Assembly (NCBI GenBank): GCA_905479025.1
Contig: CAJQKX010000686.1
Span: forward strand, 1 to 7,767
Reading direction: 5' to 3'
DNA: 7,767 bases
Source of the DNA: an uncultured Paraglaciecola sp.
GTDB lineage: Bacteria; Pseudomonadota; Gammaproteobacteria; Enterobacterales; Alteromonadaceae
Program-made: the position numbers and the translations under genes
Part shown: piece by piece, positions 1-6,273 of the stretch
How the letters are laid out: each line of letters starts with the position of its first letter
How positions within the stretch are numbered: the first letter of the stretch is position 1
The notes under the pieces: model-generated
Told to the model about the DNA's origin: nothing
Seen by the model: only the letters and a program-made list of their open reading frames with translations
Database searches by the model: none

Positions 1-1803
1 CATTTTGATGAGCTTCGAGTGCTGTAGTCAGTTGTGCAAGGAAATTTTTGTCGTTTAGCTGATAGGCACTTACATTTACACTGATGGGTAAATCTAATCC
101 CTGTTTATTCCAATGACTGATCTGAGTCAGCGCCATATTGATTATCCATGTACCTAGCTCAATGCGGATCGGGTGTTTCTCAATAAAAGGGAGAAATTCA
201 CTTGGCTCTAATAGTCCTTTTTCTTGGTGTCGCCAGCGAACTAGGGCTTCCACACCCACTACTTTAAAAGTGCGCATATTAATCTTAGGTTGATAAAATA
301 ATTCGAACTGACCTTCAGCAAGGGCATGGCGTACCGCATTCAAATTTTCGGATAGAGTTCTGGCTTCAATTCCACAATGTTCATCAAAAAAATGGTAGTG
401 ATCCTTGCCGCTCTCTTTGGCTATGTACATCGCCTTATCAGCTTCGCGTATAAGTAAATCCGCACTAGTGCCGTTTTGGGGGGAAATCGTAACTCCCATA
501 CTGGCTGAAACGTTTAACAAAACATCATCAACAGAAATACTTTGTGATGTGGCCTTCAGTAACCGCTTGAGTATCGGCTTACAATCGTTGGGAGTTTCCA
601 AGTCATCTAACACCGCTACAAACTCATCGCCACCGATACGAGCCAGGGTATCGCATTCACGTAATGCATCCTTCATGTGCTGTGATATGGATATTAATAG
701 TTTGTCTCCCATATCATGGCCATAGGTGTCATTCACTTGTTTAAAACCGTCCAAGTCTATATACACGACGGCTAACATTTTAGAGTGCCGCTGACATTGA
801 AGAAGTGTGACATGCAAGCGGTCAAGTAACAGCAATCGATTAGGCAGGTTGGTTAATGCATCGTAATTAGCCGCGTATTCCAGTTGCTGCTGATGTGCTT
901 TTGATTTCGTAATGTCGGTAAAGAGCAAAACATAATGTTGTATTTTATCTGTGATATCCCTAACGGCACTGATGGCTTGCATCGCAAGATACACTTCGCC
1001 ATCTTTTCTTTTGCTCCATATCTCACCATACCAGAAGTCTTTTTCAAGTAGTGCCTGTTGTCTGGCATCATAAAACTCAGGTGACTGTTTGTTAGATTTA
1101 AGCATATCTGAGTTTTTGCCGAGCACTTCTACTCGGTTGAAGCCTGTGATCTGAGAAAACATATCGTTGACTTCAATTATCGTGTTATTAGCATCAGTTA
1201 TCATGATGCCCTCATGAGCGTGCGAAAAAACACTCGCTGCGAGTTGCAGCCTAACCTCATGTTTTTTTCGTTCGGTGATATCGGTCAATACTAGGAGATA
1301 TTCCAAATTATTATCATTGAAACTAATATCTATCTGCACCGTTTTTGTAACCATGCCTGCAAGTTCAATTTCACAAGATCTTTGAATGACATGAATATTT
1401 TGCATATTAGAAGGCGAGAGTAAATTGTTGAATTTAACTAAGTCGTCCTGTGTCACAAACGCTGCCAAACGGGCACCTTTAACCTACTGCGACTCATTCC
1501 TAATAGCTTGGCAGCCGCAAAGTTTGAGTGAGTAATATTCCCCTTAAGATTCAGCGTAACGTAGCCTATTGGCGCGAAATCATAGAGTGTTGTGAAACGT
1601 GCAGCAGCTTTTTCAGCTGCGTTCGTTGAATTAATCAGTTGCTCGTTCTGCAATTTTAATTCGATCTGGTGGACTTGTAATTCATACAGAAGACTTGATG
1701 AGTCTGTAACTTCATCATTGGATAATGGATCATTGTATAGACGCGACTCTGCCTCTTTTAGCAATTTACCATCAGTGGGTGAGCGGCGTGAATTCTTGGT
1801 CAT
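1..1803 (-). pseudogene. PAS-PAS-GGDEF-EAL cyclic-di-GMP protein, frameshifted and 3' partial
   Basis: This encodes a sensory protein that would make and/or break down cyclic-di-GMP. From the ATG at 1803 it has a charged N-terminus, a coiled-coil-like stretch (ELQVHQIELKLQNEQL, about residues 41-56) and a PAS domain (YDFAPIGYVTLN). The frame then breaks at 1476-1480: the first frame hits TGA at 1453, while the continuation (GARLAAFVTQDD) is open in the next frame from 1477 to position 1. The continuation ends PAS1 and then holds a second PAS-PAC unit, a GGDEF domain with intact GGDEF (620-634) and the RxxD inhibitory site (RECD) five residues before it, and an EAL domain with intact EAL (242-250) and NVS motifs. 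The EAL C-terminus lies beyond the window. No cytoplasmic-membrane segment is seen, so it is probably cytosolic. The second part has no good start codon. A lost base or a sequencing error are both possible; the domains themselves look undecayed. Confidence 0.88.
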
Positions 1804-2087
1804 AATTTCTGCGCACCCTTAAAACTATCGTACGATTTTTGATTATGTTGGAATGGGCTTTGAAAATATTGAGGGCTTATCAAAAAATCATTGGATGCAG
1901 GTGAAGGGCAGGTTAGATCGTTAATATTTTGCCAAGCTGAGTCAACAAAGAACATATTAACCATTTTTTTGCTTAAGCAGAGATGAAATGGTATTGCATC
2001 AAAGAGAGTGCGTGCACAACAATCTTTATTTATTGTTTGATTTGGTTGTAACCGCTTGGTAATAAAAATTTGCATTGGTTTTAGCAT
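1800..2087 (-). CDS. Doubtful small hypothetical protein (95 aa) overlapping the GGDEF-EAL start
   Basis: I do not recognise this protein. The ATG at 2087 has an AAGGA sequence at 2096-2100, eight bases upstream, and a perfect TATAAT lies at 2104-2109 on the same strand. The frame could extend to an ATG at 2165 (121 aa), but that start lacks these signals. The stop TGA (1800-1802) overlaps the ATG of the cyclic-di-GMP gene as ATGA, the arrangement of translationally coupled genes. Against it: the product has no recognisable domain, signal peptide or membrane segment. If TATAAT is the true -10, transcription would begin within the AAGGA, so both signals cannot be fully used together. It may simply be an open stretch in the leader of the downstream gene. 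Confidence 0.25.
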   Translation of the reverse strand: MLKPMQIFITKRLQPNQTINKDCCARTLFDAIPFHLCLSKKMVNMFFVDSAWQNINDLTCPSPASNDFLISPQYFQSPFQHNQKSYDSFKGAQKL

Positions 2088-2103
2088 AAAACAGTTCCTT
2101 TGT

Positions 2104-2109
2104 ATTATA
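2104..2109 (-). promoter_or_regulatory. Candidate -10 box upstream of the cyclic-di-GMP gene
   Basis: Reading the minus strand, positions 2109 to 2104 spell TATAAT, a perfect match to the sigma-70 -10 consensus. No good -35 hexamer is found 16-18 bases further upstream (best is GTAAGT), so this is a weak or activator-dependent promoter at most. It is placed to transcribe the 95-codon ORF and the GGDEF-EAL gene. Confidence 0.3.
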
Positions 2110-2552
2110 CGTATATTAATATCATTACTTACTCGAATAATATACAAATTTATGAAAGTTGGCAATATTGCAGACCGGATTCAGAAAATACCAGCTTTAC
2201 GTAATTGACCAATTTTATAGGGAATGTCTATCAGCCTGTCCCTTCACTATCGAGATGAATTTAAGATAGATTTACTTTAAATTTATAGAATTCTAATCTA
2301 TTTGAGGCTAACAGTCTCAGGCAGCCCAAGCGGATATAGCACACCTTAATGATGGTAAGGACTTGGATTAAAACATTCACGGTGTTCGGCAAAAATTATG
2401 ATACAGATGGGCCTGGGAGAACAGTACGATCATGCTGATGTAATGCATGACGGTGATACGCTTTAATCAATATGCGCTAAAATTATGAAACAATTTGTGC
2501 ATAGAGCATGATAGATTATTAACTCATTGCGCTGCTAGATTATAACCACTTA

Positions 2553-2624
2553 ATGCAGGGATATAAATTGAAGACACATTTAATAGCAGTAACGCTATTA
2601 CTCTTTTCTTTTGGTGCTAAATAG
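2553..2624 (+). pseudogene. Possible signal-peptide remnant, 18-23 codons
   Basis: From the TTG at 2568 the frame reads as a lysine followed by a hydrophobic run and a small-residue end (KTHLIAVTLLLFSFGAK), which is the form of a Sec signal peptide. AGGGA at 2557-2561 gives a plausible ribosome binding site for that TTG. The frame ends at TAG (2622-2624), so no mature protein follows. It may be the start of a decayed secreted protein or a chance hydrophobic run. The downstream sequence gave no recognisable continuation in any frame. Confidence 0.2.
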
Positions 2625-2784
2625 TCCTCAAATTTTGACCAATTAGAAACTCTCATCTGGCACTGTTGCTTGATTATATGCACCGAAACTTGACGTCCGG
2701 TTAAGTGATTATGTCGACCGGCGCAATGCTCCCCCTGCACCACTTTATACTACCTGCACCCTCTTTTAATTGGTTAAGGTTAAA

Positions 2785-2820
2785 AGATACAACAAACTGC
2801 TATAGCAGTTTGTTGTATTT
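2785..2820. terminator. Near-perfect 16-bp inverted repeat, terminator-like hairpin
   Basis: The arms 2785-2800 and 2805-2820 pair at all sixteen positions, one of them a G-T wobble, around the central TATA. The sequence around the centre (ACTGC TATA GCAGT) is itself fully palindromic. On the plus strand the stem ends in ATTT and on the minus strand in ATCTTTT, so it could end transcripts in either direction, though the stem is only moderately GC-rich and the T tracts are short. No clear gene ends at it on either side. It could instead be a protein-binding palindrome. Confidence 0.5.
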
Positions 2821-3337
2821 AATACTAACTTACCCCACCACATTCTAATGAATAAAATGATTAATTTTACCCGGGTATTATTACTTTGGTTTGAGTTTCC
2901 ACAAGCAGGGATGAAGTCACGTTTAGAGCCAAAGATAATGCTTCGATGATCCTATGCAGCATGCTGAGAAGTGTGTTGGTTTTACTGTCTTTGTTTGCTT
3001 GTTACAGGCCATTTGGACGATACATTCATCAAGCTGTTGTTTGTTCTTTACGGTAGTGATTAATGACATTTTAGAGACCTCAGAGTAAACTTTGACAGTG
3101 TAGTTTGTTGCATTAGAAAGGGCTGAACAATATTTCTTATACCAATGCATTATTTATTTATGTATTTATAAAGTGTTAATTTGCTTCTTAATAGTTAATA
3201 TAAGAGATTGGCATGTTCTAACACCTTAAATTGCTTGGTTCAATTGGCCCTTCACCTTCGGACTGTGTTTAAGCGTTTGACGTATAACGTTGAATGGTTA
3301 AGCAAGCATTATTAATTAAAATAAACATTGGAATTTT

Positions 3338-4801
3338 ATGAAAACACTATCTGATATTGGCTTAATCGGCCTTGCTGTTATGGGGGAAAACCTCATTCTG
3401 AATATGGCAAGTAAAGGTTATACCGTTACTGCTTATAATCGCTCCACCGATAAAGTTGAAAACTTTATTAATGGACGAGCAAAAGGCGAAAGCATTCGCG
3501 GGGCTTATTCAGTTGAAGAGTTGGTTCAATCGCTAGCCACTCCTCGTAAAATCATGATTATGGTGAAATCAGGTGCGCCAGTGGATGCCACTATTGACCA
3601 ACTTCTCCCTTTGTTAGACAAAGGTGACATCATCATCGATGGCGGTAATACTCACTTCCCTGACACTATTCGCCGTGAAAAATATTGTGCCGAAAAAGGG
3701 ATTAACTTTGTGGGTGCCGGTGTATCTGGTGGTGAAGAAGGTGCGCTAAAAGGACCTTCAATTATGCCAGGTGGATCTGTTGAAGCATGGCAAGCAGTGA
3801 AACCTATTTTCCAAGACATTTCTGCTAAGGTAGAAGACGGTTCGCCTTGTTGTGATTACGTAGGTGAAAACGGTGCCGGACATTTTGTTAAAATGGTGCA
3901 CAACGGTATTGAGTATGGTGACATGCAGTTGTTGTGTGAAGCTTACCAAATTATGAAAGATACTCTTGGCATGTCAGCCGATGAAATGCATGAAGTGTTT
4001 AAAGAATGGAATACCACTGAACTAGATAGTTATTTAGTCGAAATCACTCGCGACATTTTAGCCTATAAAGACGAAGACGGCGGTCCATTAGTAGAAAAGA
4101 TTCTTGATACCGCGGGCCAAAAAGGCACCGGTAAATGGACCGGTATAGTGGCCTTAGACTTAGGTGTGCCATTAACCCTGATTGCTGAGTCGGTCTTCGC
4201 TCGCTGTATCTCTGCACTGAAAGATGAACGTGTTGAAGCGGCCAAAGTGATTAGTGGTCCAGCCAAAACATTCAGTGGTGATGCTGCCGAAAAAGCTGCC
4301 TTCATCGAAGATTTACGCCAAGCAGTGCTCGCATCAAAGATTGTCTCTTACGCACAGGGCTATACCTTAATGCGTGAAGCTGCCAAAGAATATAATTGGA
4401 ATCTTAACTACGGCGGCATCGCATTGATGTGGCGTGGCGGTTGTATCATCCGTTCTGCTTTTTTAGGTAAAATCAAAGAAGCCTACGATAAGAATCCCGA
4501 GTTAGACAATCTACTATTAGATGACTACTTCAGAGAAACCGTGGTCGGCGCCCAAGAAGGATGGAGACGGGTAGCCGTGAATGCTATTACGACTGGCGTT
4601 CCAGCACCTTGCTTAATGGCCGCACTTAACTACTTTGATGGTTATCGCACCGCGCGTTTACCGGCTAACTTATTACAAGCCCAACGTGATTATTTCGGTG
4701 CTCACACATACGAACGCATTGACAAGCCAAGAGGCGAGTTCTTCCATACAAACTGGACCGGTCGGGGTGGTAATACTTCGTCGTCAACTTATAACGCTTA
4801 A
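3338..4801 (+). CDS. gnd: 6-phosphogluconate dehydrogenase, decarboxylating (NADP+)
   Basis: This cytosolic enzyme of the oxidative pentose phosphate pathway turns 6-phosphogluconate into ribulose 5-phosphate and CO2 with reduction of NADP+. The 487-aa product has the N-terminal Rossmann motif GLIGLAVMG (residues 8-16), the NRS segment (34-36) that fits NADP binding, and DGGNTHFPDTIRR (101-113). GVSGGEEGALKGPSIMPGG (128-146) forms the substrate site. VKMVHNGIEYGDMQ (184-197) carries catalytic Lys185 and Glu192. The C-terminal LPANLLQAQRDYFGAHTYER (441-460) reaches the partner subunit's active site in the known dimer. It is slightly longer than the 468-aa E. coli enzyme, partly through a Gly/Ser/Thr-rich tail after residue 474. 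The ATG is preceded by a weak TTGGAA seven bases or so upstream. zwf and pgl are not adjacent, so it is probably a single-gene unit ending at the terminator just downstream. Confidence 0.98.
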   Translation: MKTLSDIGLIGLAVMGENLILNMASKGYTVTAYNRSTDKVENFINGRAKGESIRGAYSVEELVQSLATPRKIMIMVKSGAPVDATIDQLLPLLDKGDIIIDGGNTHFPDTIRREKYCAEKGINFVGAGVSGGEEGALKGPSIMPGGSVEAWQAVKPIFQDISAKVEDGSPCCDYVGENGAGHFVKMVHNGIEYGDMQLLCEAYQIMKDTLGMSADEMHEVFKEWNTTELDSYLVEITRDILAYKDEDGGPLVEKILDTAGQKGTGKWTGIVALDLGVPLTLIAESVFARCISALKDERVEAAKVISGPAKTFSGDAAEKAAFIEDLRQAVLASKIVSYAQGYTLMREAAKEYNWNLNYGGIALMWRGGCIIRSAFLGKIKEAYDKNPELDNLLLDDYFRETVVGAQEGWRRVAVNAITTGVPAPCLMAALNYFDGYRTARLPANLLQAQRDYFGAHTYERIDKPRGEFFHTNWTGRGGNTSSSTYNA

Positions 4802-4816
4802 GTTATTTTAATAAAT

Positions 4817-4855
4817 AAAAGGCCGTAACTTGGATACAAATTACGGCCTTTTTCG
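4817..4855 (+). terminator. Intrinsic terminator of gnd
   Basis: A perfect 12-bp stem (4817-4828 AAAAGGCCGTAA with 4841-4852 TTACGGCCTTTT) encloses a 12-nt loop and runs into a TTTTT tract, 16 bases after the gnd stop. The A tract on the left side means that it could also act on transcripts coming from the minus strand, such as yacL read-through. Confidence 0.9.
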
Positions 4856-4913
4856 TAATTGGTGTACCAGTATATGAATGTTTGAAACTTAGCCCTTCTT
4901 AATAAATTGACAA

Positions 4914-4982
4914 GCGGGTTTGAGCGAGAAGCAGACACTGACGAGTGTTGCTTCTTATGTAAATCAGCGGCTCTGAACCCGC
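4914..4982. repeat. Two-level inverted repeat, likely dispersed intergenic element
   Basis: The outer arms GCGGGTT/GAGC (4914-4920, 4922-4925) pair with GCTC/AACCCGC (4970-4973, 4976-4982). Inside, AGAAGCA and ACACT (4927-4933, 4935-4939) pair with AGTGT and TGCTTCT (4944-4948, 4949-4955) around a GACG loop with one bulged G. A side stretch ATGTAAATCA stays unpaired. About 23 pairs in 69 bases is far more structure than expected by chance. A further short palindrome, ATAACTGAGTTAT, follows at 4989-5001. The 79-codon minus-strand frame across it (4798-5037) is probably non-coding. I infer a REP-like or other mobile intergenic repeat; only one copy is in the window, so dispersal is unproven. 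Confidence 0.55.
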
Positions 4983-5059
4983 AGATACATAACTGAGTTA
5001 TCGTAATGCCGAATAAGTAATTTCTCCCCCAGTCCATGGAAATGTTGTCGTGATTCGAC

Positions 5060-5099
5060 GCAAGGTTTATAGGGCTATAGAAATTTAGTGCAACCTTGC
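5060..5099. repeat. 8-bp inverted repeat GCAAGGTT/AACCTTGC
   Basis: GCAAGGTT (5060-5067) is perfectly mirrored by AACCTTGC (5092-5099) across 24 bases that contain a smaller TATAG/CTATA inverted repeat (5068-5079). No T tract follows on either strand, so it is a poor terminator. It sits between the structured repeat and the end of yacL. Its role is unknown, and it could be a 3' UTR structure of yacL. Confidence 0.3.
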
Positions 5100-5118
5100 C
5101 TCTGACTTGAGGGATACC

Positions 5119-5127
5119 TGTGGATAA
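5119..5127 (-). promoter_or_regulatory. Consensus DnaA box downstream of yacL
   Basis: The minus strand reads TTATCCACA, the exact consensus 9-mer bound by the replication initiator DnaA. It lies in the intergenic stretch 18 bases past the yacL stop. There is no cluster of further boxes or AT-rich 13-mers, so this is not a replication origin. A single box may titrate DnaA or be a chance match. Confidence 0.4.
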
Positions 5128-5145
5128 TCTTTTTTGAACACTTCT

Positions 5146-5532
5146 TTAGGGTTGCGAAGTCGTCTGGTTAATAAACTTCAGCCAAGCTTTTAGTAAAATG
5201 TGAAAATCGGCTAAGCCACAGCCTGATTGGATATGTAAATCACTTAATTCTTGAGTGTCATCTTCTTCTAAAGATGTCATCTCTTGGATATGATTATTAT
5301 TGAAGATGAGTTCAACCTCATCTTTATCAAACTCTAAATGGTATTCCTTACCATTGTGTTGGTAGCTTGTAAGTTGATTGGCTTGTAGCTGGTGGACGGT
5401 GTTGAGTAACAGTGTGATTTGCCTAAAGTCTTGAGCAATTTCATGACTTAACCAATCACCAAAAGCTTCACACTCAAGCTCACATGTGGCTACTGGATTA
5501 CCCAAAATATCATGGGAAAATTGATAGTCCAT
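5146..5532 (-). CDS. yacL: UPF0231 family protein YacL
   Basis: The 128-aa product matches the YacL/UPF0231 family of gammaproteobacteria, whose function is not established. It begins MDYQFSHDI, like MDYEFLRDI in E. coli YacL (about 120 aa). It keeps the family's middle pattern (HNGKEYHLEFDKDEVEL, about residues 59-75), an acidic stretch (SLEEDDTQEL) and a C-terminal GLADFHILLKAWLKFI helix. It has no signal peptide or membrane segment and is probably cytosolic and acidic. The ATG at 5532 is fixed by the family's N-terminus; no strong Shine-Dalgarno precedes it. It lies 93 bases downstream of ygjP on the same strand but has its own -10 element, so it need not depend on the ygjP transcript. Confidence 0.92.
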   Translation of the reverse strand: MDYQFSHDILGNPVATCELECEAFGDWLSHEIAQDFRQITLLLNTVHQLQANQLTSYQHNGKEYHLEFDKDEVELIFNNNHIQEMTSLEEDDTQELSDLHIQSGCGLADFHILLKAWLKFINQTTSQP

Positions 5533-5565
5533 TAGATGTCACAGGTTGTTGAAAAAGGAGCTATC

Positions 5566-5571
5566 ATTATA
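5566..5571 (-). promoter_or_regulatory. -10 box of yacL promoter
   Basis: The minus strand carries a perfect TATAAT from 5571 to 5566, which puts a transcript start near 5559 and gives a leader of about 27 bases before the yacL ATG. At the usual -35 distance (about 5589-5594) there is only CCACGG, a poor hexamer, and that place is taken by a DnaA-box-like sequence. This suggests a promoter that needs help from, or is controlled by, a bound protein. Confidence 0.5.
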
Positions 5572-5589
5572 CGCCAAAGCAGTTGCCCC

Positions 5590-5598
5590 CGTGGATAA
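5590..5598 (-). promoter_or_regulatory. DnaA-box-like 9-mer in the -35 region of yacL
   Basis: The minus strand reads TTATCCACG, one mismatch from the DnaA consensus TTATCCACA. It has the same orientation as the perfect box at 5119-5127. It covers about -31 to -39 of the predicted yacL start, where a bound DnaA could either activate or block transcription. Binding is inferred only. Confidence 0.35.
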
Positions 5599-5625
5599 TT
5601 AATATTGATAAATTTATATTATGAT

Positions 5626-6144
5626 CTAAGCCGTATTTTTGAATACCGAACCTGAGTGCTCTAGTGCGGTTAAATATACACGGACATCAAATTCTATTTG
5701 ATGATAGTCAGGCAGCATATACTGGCATAGTTGATAAAATGCCTTGTTATGTTGTTTTTCTTTTAAGTGGGCCAGTTCGTGCACCACAATCATTTTCAAA
5801 AAAGCATCAGGGGTATTTTTAAACAAAGTACTGATGCGCAGTTCATTTTTACTTCTTAACTTACCGCCCTGAACCCGAGATACATAACTATGTAAACCTA
5901 ATGCGTGATTGACTATATGAATTTTACTGTCATATATCACTTTGCTCAATGGTTGGGTTTTCTTCATATATTGATTTTTTAAGGCTATTGCGTACTCACG
6001 TAAATCGTTATCGTTGGCTACTTTGTGTATGTTTGGGTAACGCCCACGCAACCATTCGCCCAGTTTTTTTTGTTCAAGTAAATTTTGAATGTCATTTTGT
6101 AAGTAAGCCGGATAGTGAGCAAGGTAAGGGAGTGCGTGTGACAT
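5626..6144 (-). CDS. ygjP: YgjP-like zinc metallopeptidase-fold protein (DUF45/M48-like)
   Basis: The 172-aa product resembles E. coli YgjP along its whole length. It has the zincin motif HELAH at residues 122-126, with a further histidine at 132 (HELAHLKEKQHNKAF), giving His122, His126 and His132 as likely zinc ligands and Glu123 as the catalytic base. The family block LHSYVSRVQGGKLRSKNELRIST (84-106) and the C-terminal MLPDYHQIEFDVRVYLT (143-159) are also kept. There is no signal peptide, so it should be cytosolic. The biological substrate of the family is not firmly known. The ATG at 6144 is preceded by TAGGT nine bases upstream, a modest ribosome binding site. The gene is divergent from arsR, with 114-129 bases between the starts, and is followed by yacL on the same strand. 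It has no visible link to arsenic resistance. Confidence 0.93.
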   Translation of the reverse strand: MSHALPYLAHYPAYLQNDIQNLLEQKKLGEWLRGRYPNIHKVANDNDLREYAIALKNQYMKKTQPLSKVIYDSKIHIVNHALGLHSYVSRVQGGKLRSKNELRISTLFKNTPDAFLKMIVVHELAHLKEKQHNKAFYQLCQYMLPDYHQIEFDVRVYLTALEHSGSVFKNTA

Positions 6145-6213
6145 AGTAATACCTAAACGAATGAGGAGGATAGTTTAAGTCTTTACAGCAAAATAGTCCT
6201 CAGGATTTTCACG

Positions 6214-6241
6214 TTGACATATGGAAAAACATATATATGAT
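6214..6241 (+). promoter_or_regulatory. Promoter of the ars operon
   Basis: A perfect -35 TTGACA (6214-6219) is followed after 16 bases by TATGAT (6236-6241), five of six matches to the -10 consensus. Transcription should start near 6248. The ArsR operator overlaps both hexamers, so bound repressor would block RNA polymerase directly. Confidence 0.8.
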
Positions 6242-6252
6242 ATTTCATATGT
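6217..6252. promoter_or_regulatory. Probable ArsR operator (CATATG inverted repeats)
   Basis: ACATATG (6217-6223) is mirrored by CATATGT (6246-6252). The inner flanks GGAAA and TTT extend the symmetry with one bulged base. A separate palindrome CATATATATG (6230-6239) sits in the centre. ArsR/SmtB repressors bind AT-rich imperfect inverted repeats over their own promoters, and this one spans the -35, spacer and -10. Assignment to ArsR rests on position and symmetry only. Confidence 0.6.
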
Positions 6253-6273
6253 ATTGGTTTGGGCACAACTTCA

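Larger units (their letters stand above)
2166..3337. other. Gene-poor 1.17 kb stretch before gnd
   Basis: No ORF here shows a recognisable protein family on either strand. The longest frames (2540-2743 and 2923-3150, both minus) are 67 and 75 codons. They lack clear homology and, at their first ATGs, lack convincing ribosome binding sites. The stretch holds a possible truncated signal peptide (2553-2624), a small inverted repeat TAATAGC/GCTATTA at 2581-2600, and a strong hairpin at 2785-2820. The last 160 bases are AT-rich and must include the gnd promoter, though no good -35/-10 pair stands out. Such a stretch may be decayed genes or hold an unannotated small RNA. Confidence 0.6.

Noticed and set aside
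405..725. Plus-strand ORF of 106 codons
   Set aside because: It lies antisense to the GGDEF domain coding sequence, has no family features and is a shadow frame.
1477..1486. Programmed -1 frameshift instead of a mutation
   Set aside because: The TTA-AAG context is not a full X-XXY-YYZ slippery heptamer, and no downstream stimulatory stem was evident, so a lost base is simpler.
2540..2743. Minus-strand ORF of 67 codons
   Set aside because: No recognisable domain, odd composition and no ribosome binding site; considered as a transposase remnant but nothing matched.
2946..3056. Plus-strand 36-codon ORF with a lipobox-like LSLFAC
   Set aside because: No ribosome binding site, ends 17 residues after the cysteine; chance hydrophobic runs of this size are common in AT-rich DNA.
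2923..3150. Minus-strand ORF of 75 codons, with an internal ATG at 3069 behind GAGG
   Set aside because: The internal start has a fair binding site but yields only 48 residues with no recognisable features; too weak to list as a gene.
3171..3337. HexR-type or other sugar-regulator site and promoter before gnd
   Set aside because: TTGACG (3277-3282) and TATAAC (3283-3288) occur, but not at promoter spacing, and no palindrome fitting HexR could be found.
4914..4982. Integron attC site
   Set aside because: The ends do not fit the RYYYAAC/GTTRRRY core sites, there is no integrase or cassette gene nearby, and the neighbours are housekeeping genes.
4798..5037. Minus-strand ORF of 79 codons between gnd and yacL
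   Set aside because: It runs through the gnd terminator and the structured repeat, so it is almost surely non-coding.
5119..5598. Replication origin
   Set aside because: Only two DnaA-box-like sequences nearly 500 bases apart, with no dnaA, gidA or AT-rich unwinding repeats.
2618..6202. 12-base repeat AAATAGTCCTCA near 2620 and 6191
   Set aside because: One or two exact 12-mer matches are expected by chance in a window of this size, and the flanks differ.
6162..6202. Inverted repeat TGAGGA/TCCTCA upstream of ygjP
   Set aside because: Six-base arms 29 bases apart are expected by chance.
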